From assembly GCF_020520425.1 (NCBI RefSeq), contig NC_079487.1, positions 112,564,141 through 112,628,140 of the forward strand: a DNA stretch of 64,000 bases, in the 5' to 3' direction. Of this stretch, positions 32,686 to 43,434 are shown one piece after another (the stretch's first letter is position 1; each line of letters begins with the position of its first letter). The notes beneath the pieces were generated by a model. That model saw only the letters and a program-made list of their open reading frames with translations, had not been told where the DNA came from and did no database searches. The DNA is from Spinacia oleracea (lineage: Eukaryota > Streptophyta > Magnoliopsida > Caryophyllales > Amaranthaceae). The translations under genes and the position numbers were made by a program.

Positions 32686-34160
32686 ACATGGAGGAGAAGA
32701 AGAAAAGATTACTGAAACTTGCGGAGAGCAACGAAGAAAGTGATGAAACAAAAAGGGGGCCTCTTGCTGAACATGTTGAGGATTTCCATAAACAATATGA
32801 ATCACTCTTTTCTCAATATGATAATGTAACTGGAAAACCCGAAGGACAAAATTAACAAGCCACAACAAAAGAAAGAGAAGTTATGTTCCTCCTCAAAATA
32901 AGGGTCTGGCTCCGATTCAAGGGAAACGACACCAAAAATGGATGAAAGAGGAAAATGAAACACTGATGGACTTCAACAAGAGCTTAATACAGTAACACTT
33001 AAAGTTGCAGATCTCGAAAATGAGCCGGCAACAATATGCAATGAGAAAATCTCGATTGAATCAAAGAACAAGACGCTACTGACAAAACAACAAGATTCAG
33101 ACAGAAAGGCGGAAGATTTGAATGTAGAGGTTCAAAGATTGGATTCCGAGAAATCAGAAATCCTGGAAGAAAAAGAAGAGTTGAAGTCAAAATTAGAGAA
33201 CTTTGTGAAGACTGAAGCCGAACTGAATCAACAAATTGAAGAATTGATCAGAGATAGAGATAATTAAGCCGAGGAGAAAGAAGATTTTATCAAAAGACTT
33301 GAAGAAGGGAACCACATTGTAGATAATTTGAAAGGCGAAGTCAATCAGCTGCAGAGTGAGAGAAAAATCCTTGAGTTTGAATTAGAGACAGCTGCGCAAG
33401 AAATCTATCGGATAAAACTGGAGTTAGGCTCGTCGAAGTAGGAAACAGAACACTTAAAGGAGACTGTGAAAGTTGTTGAAGAGGAAAAAGTGTCTCTTTC
33501 TTTGATAATGTCACAAGTGACTGATGAGCTCAAGCAGGCCCAAGATTCCATGGAAGAGCTGAAAGCAGAGTCTATCGACTCAAATGATAAATTGGCTGAG
33601 CGGGAAAGAGAGTCTTATCCCTAAGGGAGATGCAGGATGCCCATACAACTGGAACATCCGAACAAATGAAGGCTTTGGAAGAGTAGACAAACAATTTGAA
33701 AGTCGAACTGGACTCATCAAAACAGGAAATAGAAAACTTGAAGGAATCCAATGAAACCTGCTGAAGAAGAAAACAGTTCTCTCTCTTAGAAAATCTCACA
33801 ACTGACTGATGAACTCCAACAAGCACACAATACCCTGGATCAGCTGAAAGCAGAGTCTAACAACTAAAAAGAAAAATTGGTTGAACGAGAAAGGGAATTC
33901 TCATCCCAAAGGGAGATGCACGATGTACATTCAACTGGAGCTTCAGAATAAATAAAGGCACTGGAGGAAGAGACAAGCAGTTTGAAACTCGAATTAGAGA
34001 CAATGAGTAGTGAGAAAAGGAGAAAGAGGAGCAGTTTGGCAATAAATCATAGGAGCAGACATGTGGGTGAGGAGGTAGAAGAGTTTATTGCTCTAAATAG
34101 TCTCGTGGAATCATACCATCTTATTCGATTAAATGTCTCTCGAATGCACTTTCCATAGTT
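32686..34160 (+). pseudogene. captured COP1-interactive-protein-1-like coiled-coil gene fragment
   Basis: After an acceptor (TTTTTAG at 32685) the plus strand reads LAEHVEDFHKQYESLFSQYD, the N-terminal signature of CIP1-like proteins. It continues as long heptad-rich coiled coil (KLENFVKTEAELNQQIEELI, DELKQAQDSMEELKAES). A unit of about 270 bp with SSKQE.E.LKE..K..EEE and QVTDELQQA repeats about three times, typical of the repetitive CIP1 coiled coil. Several stops (for example after DRDN and ELGSSK) and frameshifts make it a pseudogene. It runs opposite to the Helitron orientation. Confidence 0.75.
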
Positions 34161-34459
34161 ATGCAGAGAATCAAGGCAACATTGTTTTGCTTTTCCTTGT
34201 GAAAGAATGCATTCGGTTTTCCTTGTAAAAGAATGCATGAACTAAAAATTAGGCATAATCAGGTTCCATAATCTAATTCATATTGTATTGAACAAACACG
34301 AATAATTCAAAGCGAGCAAGATGTAGACAATATGAGCAAACACGAATATCCAAGTCTTACCAAACTGTCAAAACAACCAGAGAAATCAGGTTCCATCAGT
34401 TGATCGCGCAAACGAATAAATCAACAGCAGCAACATCCACAATATGCAACGAATAAATC

Positions 34460-34519
34460 AGCAGCAGCAGCCACTTCTTGGTTTTTTCAAAGCTTCTCCT
34501 TGGCATTTTCAAGCAAAGG
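34460..34519 (-). pseudogene. captured CTP synthase exon (second piece)
   Basis: After an acceptor TTTATTTGCAG, the minus strand reads PLLENAKEKL then a stop, matching the residues that directly follow the previous CTP synthase exon. Similarity fades after about ten codons. Confidence 0.6.
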
Positions 34520-34709
34520 CTGCAAATAAAATATTAAAAATTACACATCGTCCTTTTAAGTATCGAGAAGATTAAAACTCTTCGAAGAGGTTGTCTAATG
34601 AGAAAAGCTCATTCAAACTGACAAGTAACTGAGAATCCGAAGGAGATAAGCAATAAGTTAATTAGGTTTGTCTTGTTATAGTGGATACAAAAATTAGAAA
34701 AAATCCGAC

Positions 34710-34793
34710 CTGTGCAGATCGACATGCAAGCAGATGAAGAGTCAAGCCTAATGCCCTCAGTTCTTGCACACGATGTTGAGTAGGCTTCGTTTT
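34710..34793 (-). pseudogene. captured CTP synthase exon
   Basis: An 84-nt exon with intact acceptor (TATGCAG) and donor (CAG|GTCGGA) encodes 28 residues including KTKPTQHRVQELRALGL and HLLACRSAQ. This is the conserved CTP synthase segment 'QKTKPTQHSVR.LR.LGL.P.ILACRS' in the N-terminal synthetase domain. With the next piece it preserves the original exon order of the donor gene. Non-functional alone. Confidence 0.85.
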
Positions 34794-34799
34794 CTGCAT

Positions 34800-35686
34800 A
34801 ATAATACAAGAGTCACAACTCACCCAACAGACACAAAAGAATATGCTCTGAGAAAAAGAGACATTAGCAAAAGTGGTATGTGATAGAAGATATTGTCAAT
34901 CAAGGATATTAACCGCCACAAATCCGAACTCTCTGCTCCTTCCAGTCAATTTATCATATATAACCTTCATTAACCCAACAACTATCTCTTATCAGTTTTA
35001 CCCAAATGATAAATCTTTCAAGTATTACCCAAAATCACATTTAAACATCAAATATTACAAAGTATAAGCATAATCTTGACAAAAATACATAAACTCTTCA
35101 ATAACTGTTAACATTAAACCAACATTAACAATTTACCCATTAAAATTAAACAAAAATTTCAAAACCAACTTATCCACAAATTCAACAACGACGAAAGGGC
35201 AACAATCACTCCAACAAGAATTACAATACCCAATTGAAAATAAAAAAACTGTAAATTAAATAAACAAACAAAATCATCATACAAACACAAAAAGCCAGAA
35301 AACTTCATCATCAACTTAAATAACCCAGAAAAATTATCATTCAAATTCACTATAAAATTCAAAACAAAAACATTATAACATGAAATCTACGATTAAGCAT
35401 GAATTAACATTGATAAAGATGAAAAAATTTAAGAGAAACTTACATTGTAAATCAGAGGATTGTTCCGAGTTTTATTAGGGGTTAAGGGAAAGTGGCAGAG
35501 TAGGGAAGCAGGAGTTTGGAGGGAAGAGAAGTTAATGGGTTTGAGCGTTGATAAACCCTAAATTGGACTGAATGGAAAACAAATTCAATAAATAACATAT
35601 CTTTGGGAACTCACAAATTCAATAAAGAACTGTCAGTAAGAACAATTAGATTAAACCCTAACAACGTTATCTTATCGTAAACTCAC
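34800..35686. other. Helitron interior, unrecognised
   Basis: AT-rich sequence with no supported coding, RNA or repeat feature. Confidence 0.4.
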
Positions 35687-35827
35687 CTCAACCATTTCAA
35701 CGGTACCAGCAGCACCGAACAACCCATCGCGCTCAGCACTGTCAACATTAAATGGAAGATTACGCACCAAAATCTTAAGGTCAGGGAAGAAGTGAGGTTG
35801 TTGTCCGGAATCAATTTGCAAATTCAA
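35687..35827 (-). pseudogene. captured RRM exon of a chloroplast-ribonucleoprotein-type gene
   Basis: A 47-codon minus-strand exon with acceptor ATTTTAG and donor GAG|GTGAGT reads ILVRNLPFNVDSAERDGLFG then AAGTVEMVE. This is the RNP2 motif and first helix of the RRM of 28-33 kDa chloroplast ribonucleoproteins ('LFVGNLPFNVDS..LA.LFE.AGTVEMVEV'). RNP1 and the transit peptide are absent. Upstream on the same strand, a small open stretch starting ATGGAAGATGGGATC (about 35981) with its own GTATGA donor may be the first exon of a chimeric transcript. Confidence 0.78.
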
Positions 35828-36500
35828 CTAAAATCAACCCTAATTAATTCAACAATTACAAGCGAAAAACATAACCCTAATTTTAATAAAAATACAGAAG
35901 AGAGAATCATACCAGGGAAAAAGAAGACAAAGTGAGAGTGAGGAGCTTCAGAACTCGGAAGTTTCTGATCCCATCTTCCATGGCTGAGAGTGCACAGAGA
36001 AAATAATGAGGAGAGAGGAAAGAGCTGATAAGCAAGAATGCATGATAGTAGAAGACGAAAGGGGAAAGAGTCAGAGCTCATCCAAGAAAACGGAAGGGTA
36101 AGATGCAAGAACGTGGCATAATCTGGCAGAAGGGCAAACCAGTAGTAAAGAGTGAGAAGCGGGGGCAATATCGTCACAACACTATTGCTGCAATAGTAAC
36201 TTGAACTTTGCATGTTTTAAAGTGTTAGGATAATTTTAGAGAATGTACTTTTTTAGTTTAGGTATGTTACTTCTATAGTTTAGATCTGTTACTTTTTTTT
36301 ATAGTTTTAGGGGAGGTACGCTATTGGTTTCGCGCTCGTCACACCATCAATTGATGGTGTGACTGGTCTCACAGGAGACGCGCTGATAAATAACAAGGAA
36401 AAATACGATAAAAAAAGAAAGTACAGTTTGGTGTATTTAATAATTGAGATGGTAGTAAAAGCAGAAATTAAAAAACAAAAGAGATTATATTCTACTAGTA

Positions 36501-36854
36501 CTCCCTCCGTCTCTTTTTGTTCTTACGTTTTCCTTTTTTGGTATTTTAAAATGTCTTTGACATTTCTTTTTATATTATCACATAAATGACTTAGTATTCT
36601 ATCAAAATTTGTGTCCAATTATTATTTTAACCAATTAAATTCATTAAGTCATTTAATCTCTCACACTTTTCCATTGTGACATTAATTTTTTTTCTCATTT
36701 CCCAATATCATAATTTTGATAAAAGTGAAAACATTATGAATAAACGTAATTTATCTTGTTTAAATAAAAAAATTGAGGAATCTCGATGCAAATTAATTAA
36801 TCGTTAAAACGCGTGAAAATATCAAACGTAAAGAACAAAAAGAGACGGAGGGAG
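36501..36854. mobile_element. Stowaway MITE (354 bp)
   Basis: Termini CTCCCTCCGTCTCTTTTTGTTC and its inverse ending GAACAAAAAGAGACGGAGGGAG, with TA on both sides (36499-36500, 36855-36856). The ends resemble those of the 6.2-kb mariner at 38948-45151, a plausible source of transposase. Confidence 0.9.
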
Positions 36855-36856
36855 TA

Positions 36857-38947
36857 GTTTATAATGTTGTCATAAAGTTTGTTGGAAATGTAAAATTACT
36901 TTACTATTTCCAAAATTAACTAAATTGTTTTTTTTTTAAATTAGGAGGGAAAGTTATGCCCTAGGATAGTCGACTATAATGATGTCCACTTGACTCAATC
37001 CTATTACACTGCAATAAATATATTAGATAATGGGTAAGTAAGGGGGTCGAACTCTCGGGGATCAAACATTTTCTATACTAGCTACAAACATGTAACTACT
37101 AGCACACTTTACTTCAATAAACAATCGTTGGTTTTGACTTGTTCCTACAACTTGTCACTAATCGGGCGAACGGTATAACCTATGCGAAAGAATAGGTCTA
37201 TAAAAGTGGGATTCCACCTAATATAGTCATGGCGAATGAAATACTCTCCTACTCTACTCATATATGAACACAAGGAAATTTATTTGCTAATCTTGGGGCT
37301 ATTGCGCAATAGCACAAAAAATCCTCACATGATGGTCACAATGTACATGTGGTTCAAAGAATCTAGTGTTGTGTTTTTGATTTCATATCTAGGCTACGGT
37401 CGGTCTCCCGAAAAAACAAAGGCTGATGAGGCTCAACACATACTATAGCCACTCTCCTATGGTCAACATGAAGAACAAGCGATTTTCCGTGTCAAATGGA
37501 GCTTTTCGGTGTCAACTACTCCGTACTCAATGCCTATGTAGGAGAACCGCCATAGACCCATAGTCTATGTATCCCACTTTTCCTTAGGTTTGGAACAAGA
37601 CAACAAACAAGCAAGATTAACCTAAGTTCATCTAATATGCTCAAAAATCCATCTCAAGGAAAGAAATAACATCACAACAACTAGCAAAGACTAGCATACA
37701 CCAAGATTAGATACAAGTAAACAGAGAGGGAGTCTTCATGCCATAATTATAGTACTTAAACCTAGAAGATCTAAGAAAAACATACATGAAAACATGATAT
37801 TCTATTTTGGGTAAAGAAACTCAAACTAGAAGATGAACGCCAAGAACATATAATTTTGGGTAAAAAAAAAACTCAACCTCAAATCATGAACTACATTTTC
37901 AGAACATGTAAATAAAACAATAAAGGAAAGCAATAAAGAGGTAAGTTAAGAAATTATACTACTTAGTGCAGAATTGAAATAACTAAATAGAAAATTAAAC
38001 CAAGATAAAAGTGTTTAAGAAAAATTAAGAAAGCAAAATAAAGTGGTGAGAGTGAGAGAATCCCTTGGAGCCTAGGATTCTCCAAACTTCAGAAAATACA
38101 CTCCACACCTGTTGGCTCTAGGGTAATATTCTATTTATTCAAGGGGGAACATGTTACCAAGAAGCGGGGGCAGACGTCAAGTAAGCACAATGCTCAATAA
38201 GTCTGCAAGGGGACCATAAAACTTTACGTAGGGTGGCATAGCAAAGATTGTACAGTCCGTGGGGTGCCTTGTGCAAGGTATGTCAGACAGTTCGTGCAAA
38301 GACGTTGCGCAACCCATGCAAGATGTTGCACGGTCCGTGTCAATGCTCTCCAGAGATGTTGAACGGTGCGTGTTAAGACTGTGCCCCTAGCTACTCCACT
38401 TCTCTTCTTCTCTTCTCCTTTGAATAGAAGTACTCCTTAGCCCTTGGTCTTGACTAGCTTGATGGGAGCTTTCTATTCCAACTCCTCCTCTTTCATGCGA
38501 GTCCTTTGATAATGGTGATGAAGGGGGAAATGAGGAGGTTGCGGGGCTATACTCGTTGCTCATGATCGTGGTTTTTCTCTCATTTGGATAAACGGGACAT
38601 TCATATTTTGTGCGTCACTTTAGCTTAACCTGAAAATAGGGAGAGAGAAGCTATCCATATATAGAAAACAAGAAAAGAACTCATTTTATGATATAAATAT
38701 ATTATTTTCTTAAACTATGTGCCAAATGGAGCCGCACATGCCAATTATTGCAAAACGGAGAGAGTATGTAGAAGAGGGTTTCTCCATTTTTGACTAGAAA
38801 AAATTGAGATTTTTGACTAGAAATAGTATTTATACGGAGTTGTTGCTACTCTTTTATACAAGTAGTACATGTTGGCAGACGTGTTTTCATTCTTTCTTCA
38901 AGCAGAAGCATTGTCAAAGGAGTTATAAATAGTATCTGTAAGAAGTA
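36857..38947. other. intergenic, unrecognised
   Basis: No gene supported. Mixed-composition sequence with short open frames. At about 38230-38380 a short degenerate motif related to GTTGCACGGTCCGTG repeats. It may be remnants of an old retroelement, but I find no diagnostic motif. Confidence 0.4.
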
Positions 38948-39365
38948 CTCCCTCCATTCCTTTTTGTTGTACCCATAAGGAATGTTGGGGGTATTTTAAG
39001 AAAACTGAATCTTGGGTTGTATTGGGATATGGGTAATGATTGGGTGTAAGAATAATGATTGTGTGTAAGAAAAAGAATAAAGTAAAGAGAGAGAAAGTAT
39101 TAAATTAATTGGGGAAAAAGTAGATATTTATTAAAGTATTGAAATAAATCAGCAAATAAATTCAGTCACATGGGGCCATGGGACCCATCTGAGATTACAT
39201 TGACCAATAAGAAAGCAGCAAACAATGAATCACGTTTTTTTGGCTGGAAATTTTGGCCAAACTGTTGACTTTCACTTTTCCCTCCAAAATTTTCCCAAAA
39301 TAAAAAAACAGGGGATTACATTTTTCCCTCCAAATTTTTGAGGGGTTGTAAAAGTGAATTCCCTT

Positions 39366-39373
39366 TATAAATA
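39366..39373 (+). promoter_or_regulatory. TATA box of the MLE transposase gene
   Basis: TATAAATA, 111 bp upstream of the transposase ATG, inside the left end of the element. Confidence 0.7.
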
Positions 39374-39483
39374 GGGTCACTTTCTCCCACAAAAGAACAA
39401 AATCTGACTAAAACCAAGTTCAATAAATACACCAAAATTTCTTCCTCAATTCAGCATTAAAGAGCAAAAAAACAGGGGACTTA

Positions 39484-41130
39484 ATGGCTTCAGATCAAGA
39501 GGATGACGATTTCCTCGGTTTTTCTGATGATGAAGGCGACGGCATTAACTCCGATTCTGACTCGGAGGAAGGTGATGATGCTGCTGACTTGGTACAAGCT
39601 TCTCAAAATACTGCTGCTGAATTTGGGGACATTGGGTTTAATGAAGATGTACCAAACAGCACTGAATATGTACAGCAAGTACCAGAAGTAGAAGGGGAAG
39701 GGCAGCAGCAAACTACCAACTTTCAAGAGGTACCCTTTCTTTTTGATTTGAACTTTCCACCACCATCAGAAAATGCATCACCTCATCATCATCAAACAGC
39801 AACACACACAACAGATCATCACAAGCCAAGGACTCCAAGAATAAATAATGAATTGAGGCTAGAAATATTGGTGTTCCTGCTCAATAGAAAGATTCCAGAT
39901 TCAGAAACTTTGTTGTATGGGGCAATAAGGGATGCAGTCATAGAATATGATTACACCAGAAAAACCATAGGCAAAATATGGGACAAAGCAAAGAAATAGA
40001 AGGCAGCAATGAATTCATATATTGTGCAAAGCCAATATCACAGATGTGGAAGGAAAAAGGTTCAAGTCTCCTATGACTCAATTGCAAAAATAGGCATGGG
40101 GGACAGAACATGCATCGTAGATCTTGCAAGAATGCTGAATTTGGGACCAACAACAGTATGGAGGCTCATCAAGAGGAAAATTATAAAGCCACACTCAAGT
40201 CCCTTGCATCCAGGCATTTCAGAAGCATGCAAAATGGCAAGGATAAGGTGGGCAATCAGACTGATAATGGACTACACTATACCACAAGAACCAACCTATT
40301 ACAGCATGTATGACTTCATTCATATTGATGAGAAGTGGTTTTATTTGACTCAAAAAAACCAGAGAGTTTATCTTGCAAACAATGAACCCTATCCACACAG
40401 AAGTGCAAGTTCAAGAACCAAGATACCAAAATTCATGTTCATGGCAGCAGTAGCCAGACCAAGGTGGGGTGAAAATGGGGAATGTGAATTTGATGGTAAA
40501 ATAGGCATATTTCCATTCACAAATGCAATTGCAGCCAAGAGGACATCAAAAAACAGACTCAAGGGGACCATTGAAACAAAGCCAGTGAAGTCTGTAAATC
40601 AAATAGAGACAAGGGCAATGATGATCAACAACCTACTTCCAGCAATCAAGGCCAAGTGGCCACCACATGAAGGGGAAAAGGTCATCTATATCATTCAAGA
40701 TAATGCAAAGGCACATATATTGCAAAGTGATCCTGAATGGCAACTACACTACAAACAAGATGGGTTCACTTTTGTGTTGACTCAACAGCCAGCAAACAGT
40801 CCAGATTGCAACATCTTGGACTTGGGATTTTTCAGGTCAATACAATCACTTATGCACAAGAAAATGCCTAAAACTGTGGAGGACTTAAGTGGAGCAGTGT
40901 ATGATTCTTTTAATGAGTTGCATCCTAAGACATTGTCTAATGTGTGGATGACATTACAGTTTGTTTCTAATGAGATTCTAAAACACAAAGGCAACAATGA
41001 TTACCAACTTCCACACAACAAGAAGAAGATTTTAGAAGATGAAGGCAGACTGCCAGAGCAAGTCAAAGCACCTATATGGGCAGTTAATGAATGCATGCAA
41101 CTCTATGATGAATGGAAAGCAAACCAGTGA
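39484..41130 (+). pseudogene. mariner-like transposase (DD39D) with one in-frame stop
   Basis: 549 codons in one frame, broken only by TAG 39997-39999. The first 171 residues are an acidic N-terminus (DDDFLGFSDDEGDG) then a helix-turn-helix region (INNELRLEILVFLLNRKIPD). After the stop come a second HTH (LNLGPTTVWRLIKRK) and the catalytic core: first Asp in HIDEKWFYL, second in IIQDNAKAH, third in ILDLGFF, with exactly 39 residues between the second and third. This DD39D spacing is diagnostic of plant mariner-like transposases, which cut and paste at TA. All catalytic residues are present. The stop would separate the N-terminal HTH from the rest unless read through, or unless translation restarts at the Met at 40009. 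Confidence 0.93.
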
Positions 41131-41319
41131 AGCAAAGTGAAAACAATTAGATAACTTTTTGTGTTTTGGGGACATGTTTTTAAAATGACAAGTAAAACCA
41201 CTGTGTCACTTTTGTAAGCTTAAATGCAAGCATAACATGTAGGCAAAACATTTTGTAAGCATATCTTTTGGAAGCATCAATGAATGAATCTCATGTTTAA
41301 GTTTAGTAAAGTTTTTTTT

Positions 41320-41475
41320 CTTCATTCTTATTCACATCAACATAGAGTAATCAAGGCAAGGCAATAAACAAGGCAGCATTGGCAGAAAAAGTACAAGGCA
41401 CAAGAGGTAAGGCAGCATTGGCAACACTATAAACAAGGCAGCATTGGGTTCTTAAGAACAAGGCAGCATTTGCAA
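41320..41475 (+). repeat. degenerate AAGGCAGCATTGGCA repeats
   Basis: ACAAGGCAGCATTGGCA-like words occur about five times just downstream of the transposase, before the hairpin cluster. Confidence 0.6.
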
Positions 41476-41488
41476 TATCACAACTCTA

Positions 41489-42911
41489 AACACATCGGCT
41501 TCAAAATGGAAATAAATAATAATATCACATCATTTTCAGATGGAAATTATTCCCATTTTGAAACCGATGCGTCAAAAGATGTAATTTTGACAAAAACAAT
41601 CAATTCATCATTGATAACACATGGAATATGCCTCACATAAACAAAGAATCATAAATATCTCAGAATGTCCCCAAAAATCATTGAATCAAACCCTTTCCAA
41701 TTAAACTTAGCTCCTGAAAAACATCATGGATGCTAATGGTGCATGAGTTTGATTGAAAAACAAAGGGTTTGACACTCATAAAATGAAGACTCATCACAGA
41801 TCACAAGGCATAAGTACAAAAACTTTATCACATCACATCTCTAAACACATCGGCATCCAAATGGAAAGAATGCATATCACATCATTTTCAGATGGAAATT
41901 CTTCCCAATTGGATGCCGATGTGCCAAAAGATGTAATGGACAAGGAAACAAGAACAAAGCAGCAAAAACAAGGAAGCAATGAACAAGGCAACATCATTGA
42001 ATCTCAGTTAAGTTGTTTTACATCATTGACAGATTTGTTTCTAAATGATTTACAACCTCACCACCAATTCACCAAAGGGGATACTAGATCAATCAATGAT
42101 GTGACATGATCTGTATTCCCTTTGGTGATTGGTGGTGAGGGACATGTTTAGAATCAAATATCTCAGGTTATCAACACATGCATCACAGAATATCAACACT
42201 AACATCATTGAATATCAGAAACACATTATACATGTTTTGCAATACATGAATTGCCTCTCCTGTCTAACCTGACATAAGATCTCAGAATGTCCCCAAGCAT
42301 CATTGACACAAACCCTATCCCCTAACACTTAGCTCCGGAGGAGCATCAATGATGCTAATGGTGCACAAGTGTTATTGGAACATTGGGTTTGAGTCTCAGC
42401 AAATGAAAGACACATCACAGATCAAGCATAACAATAACAATCAACAATGCATCAGATCACCATGAACTGATCAAAACATAGGGTTTGAACCTCATCAAAT
42501 GAAAGACTCATCACAGACCTCCACTGATTCATGGGACATGAAGCATTAAACAGATCATTAACATGTAGGGTTTCATTTCTCAGACATATTGACACACATC
42601 ATTGATCAAGTAGTTTCAATACTATCATATCTTTAACATTCTTCTGCCGAACGAAATGATTGATATTCACATTCCATTGTGTGAAATGACATTCACTCCG
42701 TTCGACAAAAGAAGTTAAAGGACAATTATCAAAACAAAGATCTCAGAATATCAACAATCACATCATTGAAGATCACAAACCTCCTAATATTGATCTCAGA
42801 ATGTCCCCAAGCATCATTAAAACAACTCCAAACCACAAACACTTAGCGCCCGAGAAATATCATTACTGATACTAATGGCAGCACGAGTATTTGTGGTTAG
42901 TTGGACTTGTT
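41489..42911 (+). repeat. cluster of at least seven imperfect hairpins inside the MLE
   Basis: Foldbacks of 79-116 nt with stems of about 25-40 bp: 41489-41573, 41683-41775, 41845-41923, 42038-42153, 42306-42395, 42631-42720 and 42821-42911. The first and third share CACATCGG and an ATGGAAAT-type arm; the second, fifth and seventh share the preceding motif CTCAGAATGTCCCCAA. Between related hairpins the two arms change together (ACATCGGCTTCAAAATGG pairs with its own complement, ACATCGGCATCCAAATGG with its own). The fourth pairs CCTCACCACCAATTCACC with GGTGATTGGTGGTGAGG. They resemble miRNA-like precursors in size. Function unknown. Confidence 0.8.
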
Positions 42912-43434
42912 CCTCAGCAAAAAAAAGACTCATCATCGATCACAACAAATAAAGGGACATTATTGTATCCTAAAGGGACATGCTTGGACATTAAGCATTC
43001 AACACCAGGCCACACTGAGAGGACTGAAATAACCCAAACCCTATCCCCAAATTATGTTCATTTCATGCCTTTACTAAACCAAAACATAGTTATACTGATC
43101 AAATCTCATACTCACCAAAGCATCATATTTATCATACACAAAACATACCATAAAACAGGGGACATTAAGCCATCAAATCATGTTCATCACACAGACAACA
43201 TTCCACAAAATTTCATAACCATATGGAAACACCATCATCCAATCATCATTATCAATATCAATTTCATAACATCATTATCTAACATCAACATCCATACAAC
43301 TAATCACAACATCATCATCCAAACAACAACACCCCTGGCCAACAACAGATCACAGTTGTTGGCATCCACCTTATGACTCCACAGCTAGCCAGCATTCAAT
43401 AAAATGAAAAAAGGGAGAAAGGAGACAGACTTAT

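Larger units (their letters stand above)
27729..36230 (-). mobile_element. non-autonomous Helitron carrying captured gene fragments, 8.5 kb
   Basis: Read on the minus strand, the 5' end is TCCTAACAC preceded by host A, and the 3' end is a GC-rich hairpin followed by AACAACTAG and host T, so insertion is between A and T without target duplication. These are the Helitron rules. The flanks belong to one MITE repeat, which fixes both borders. No Rep/helicase sequence is visible, so movement would need an outside source. It contains fragments of a cysteine protease, a CIP1-like protein, CTP synthase and an RRM protein, plus unidentified exon-like pieces, several with splice sites kept. Confidence 0.85.
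27479..36373. mobile_element. MITE split by a Helitron insertion
   Basis: Left part 27479-27728 begins TGAGACTGTCC with the palindrome CACCATCAACTGATGGTG. Right part 36231-36373 ends with CACCATCAATTGATGGTG and CTGGTCTCACA. The interior is a tandem repeat (TTTAGGTATGTTACTTCTATAG, then ATAGTTTTAGGGGAGGTAC). Joining base 27728 to 36231 restores the repeat unit. Without the Helitron the element is about 390 bp. Confidence 0.8.

Noticed and set aside
27729-36230. Treating the cysteine protease, CTP synthase, CIP1 and RRM pieces as host genes
   Set aside because: Each is one or two exons with stops or missing catalytic parts, and all lie within the Helitron borders.
42891-43376. 161-residue open frame (+) in the MLE
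   Set aside because: It begins inside the arm of the last hairpin, its composition follows the local CATCAT/ATCAT repeats, and no domain is visible. Probably accidental.
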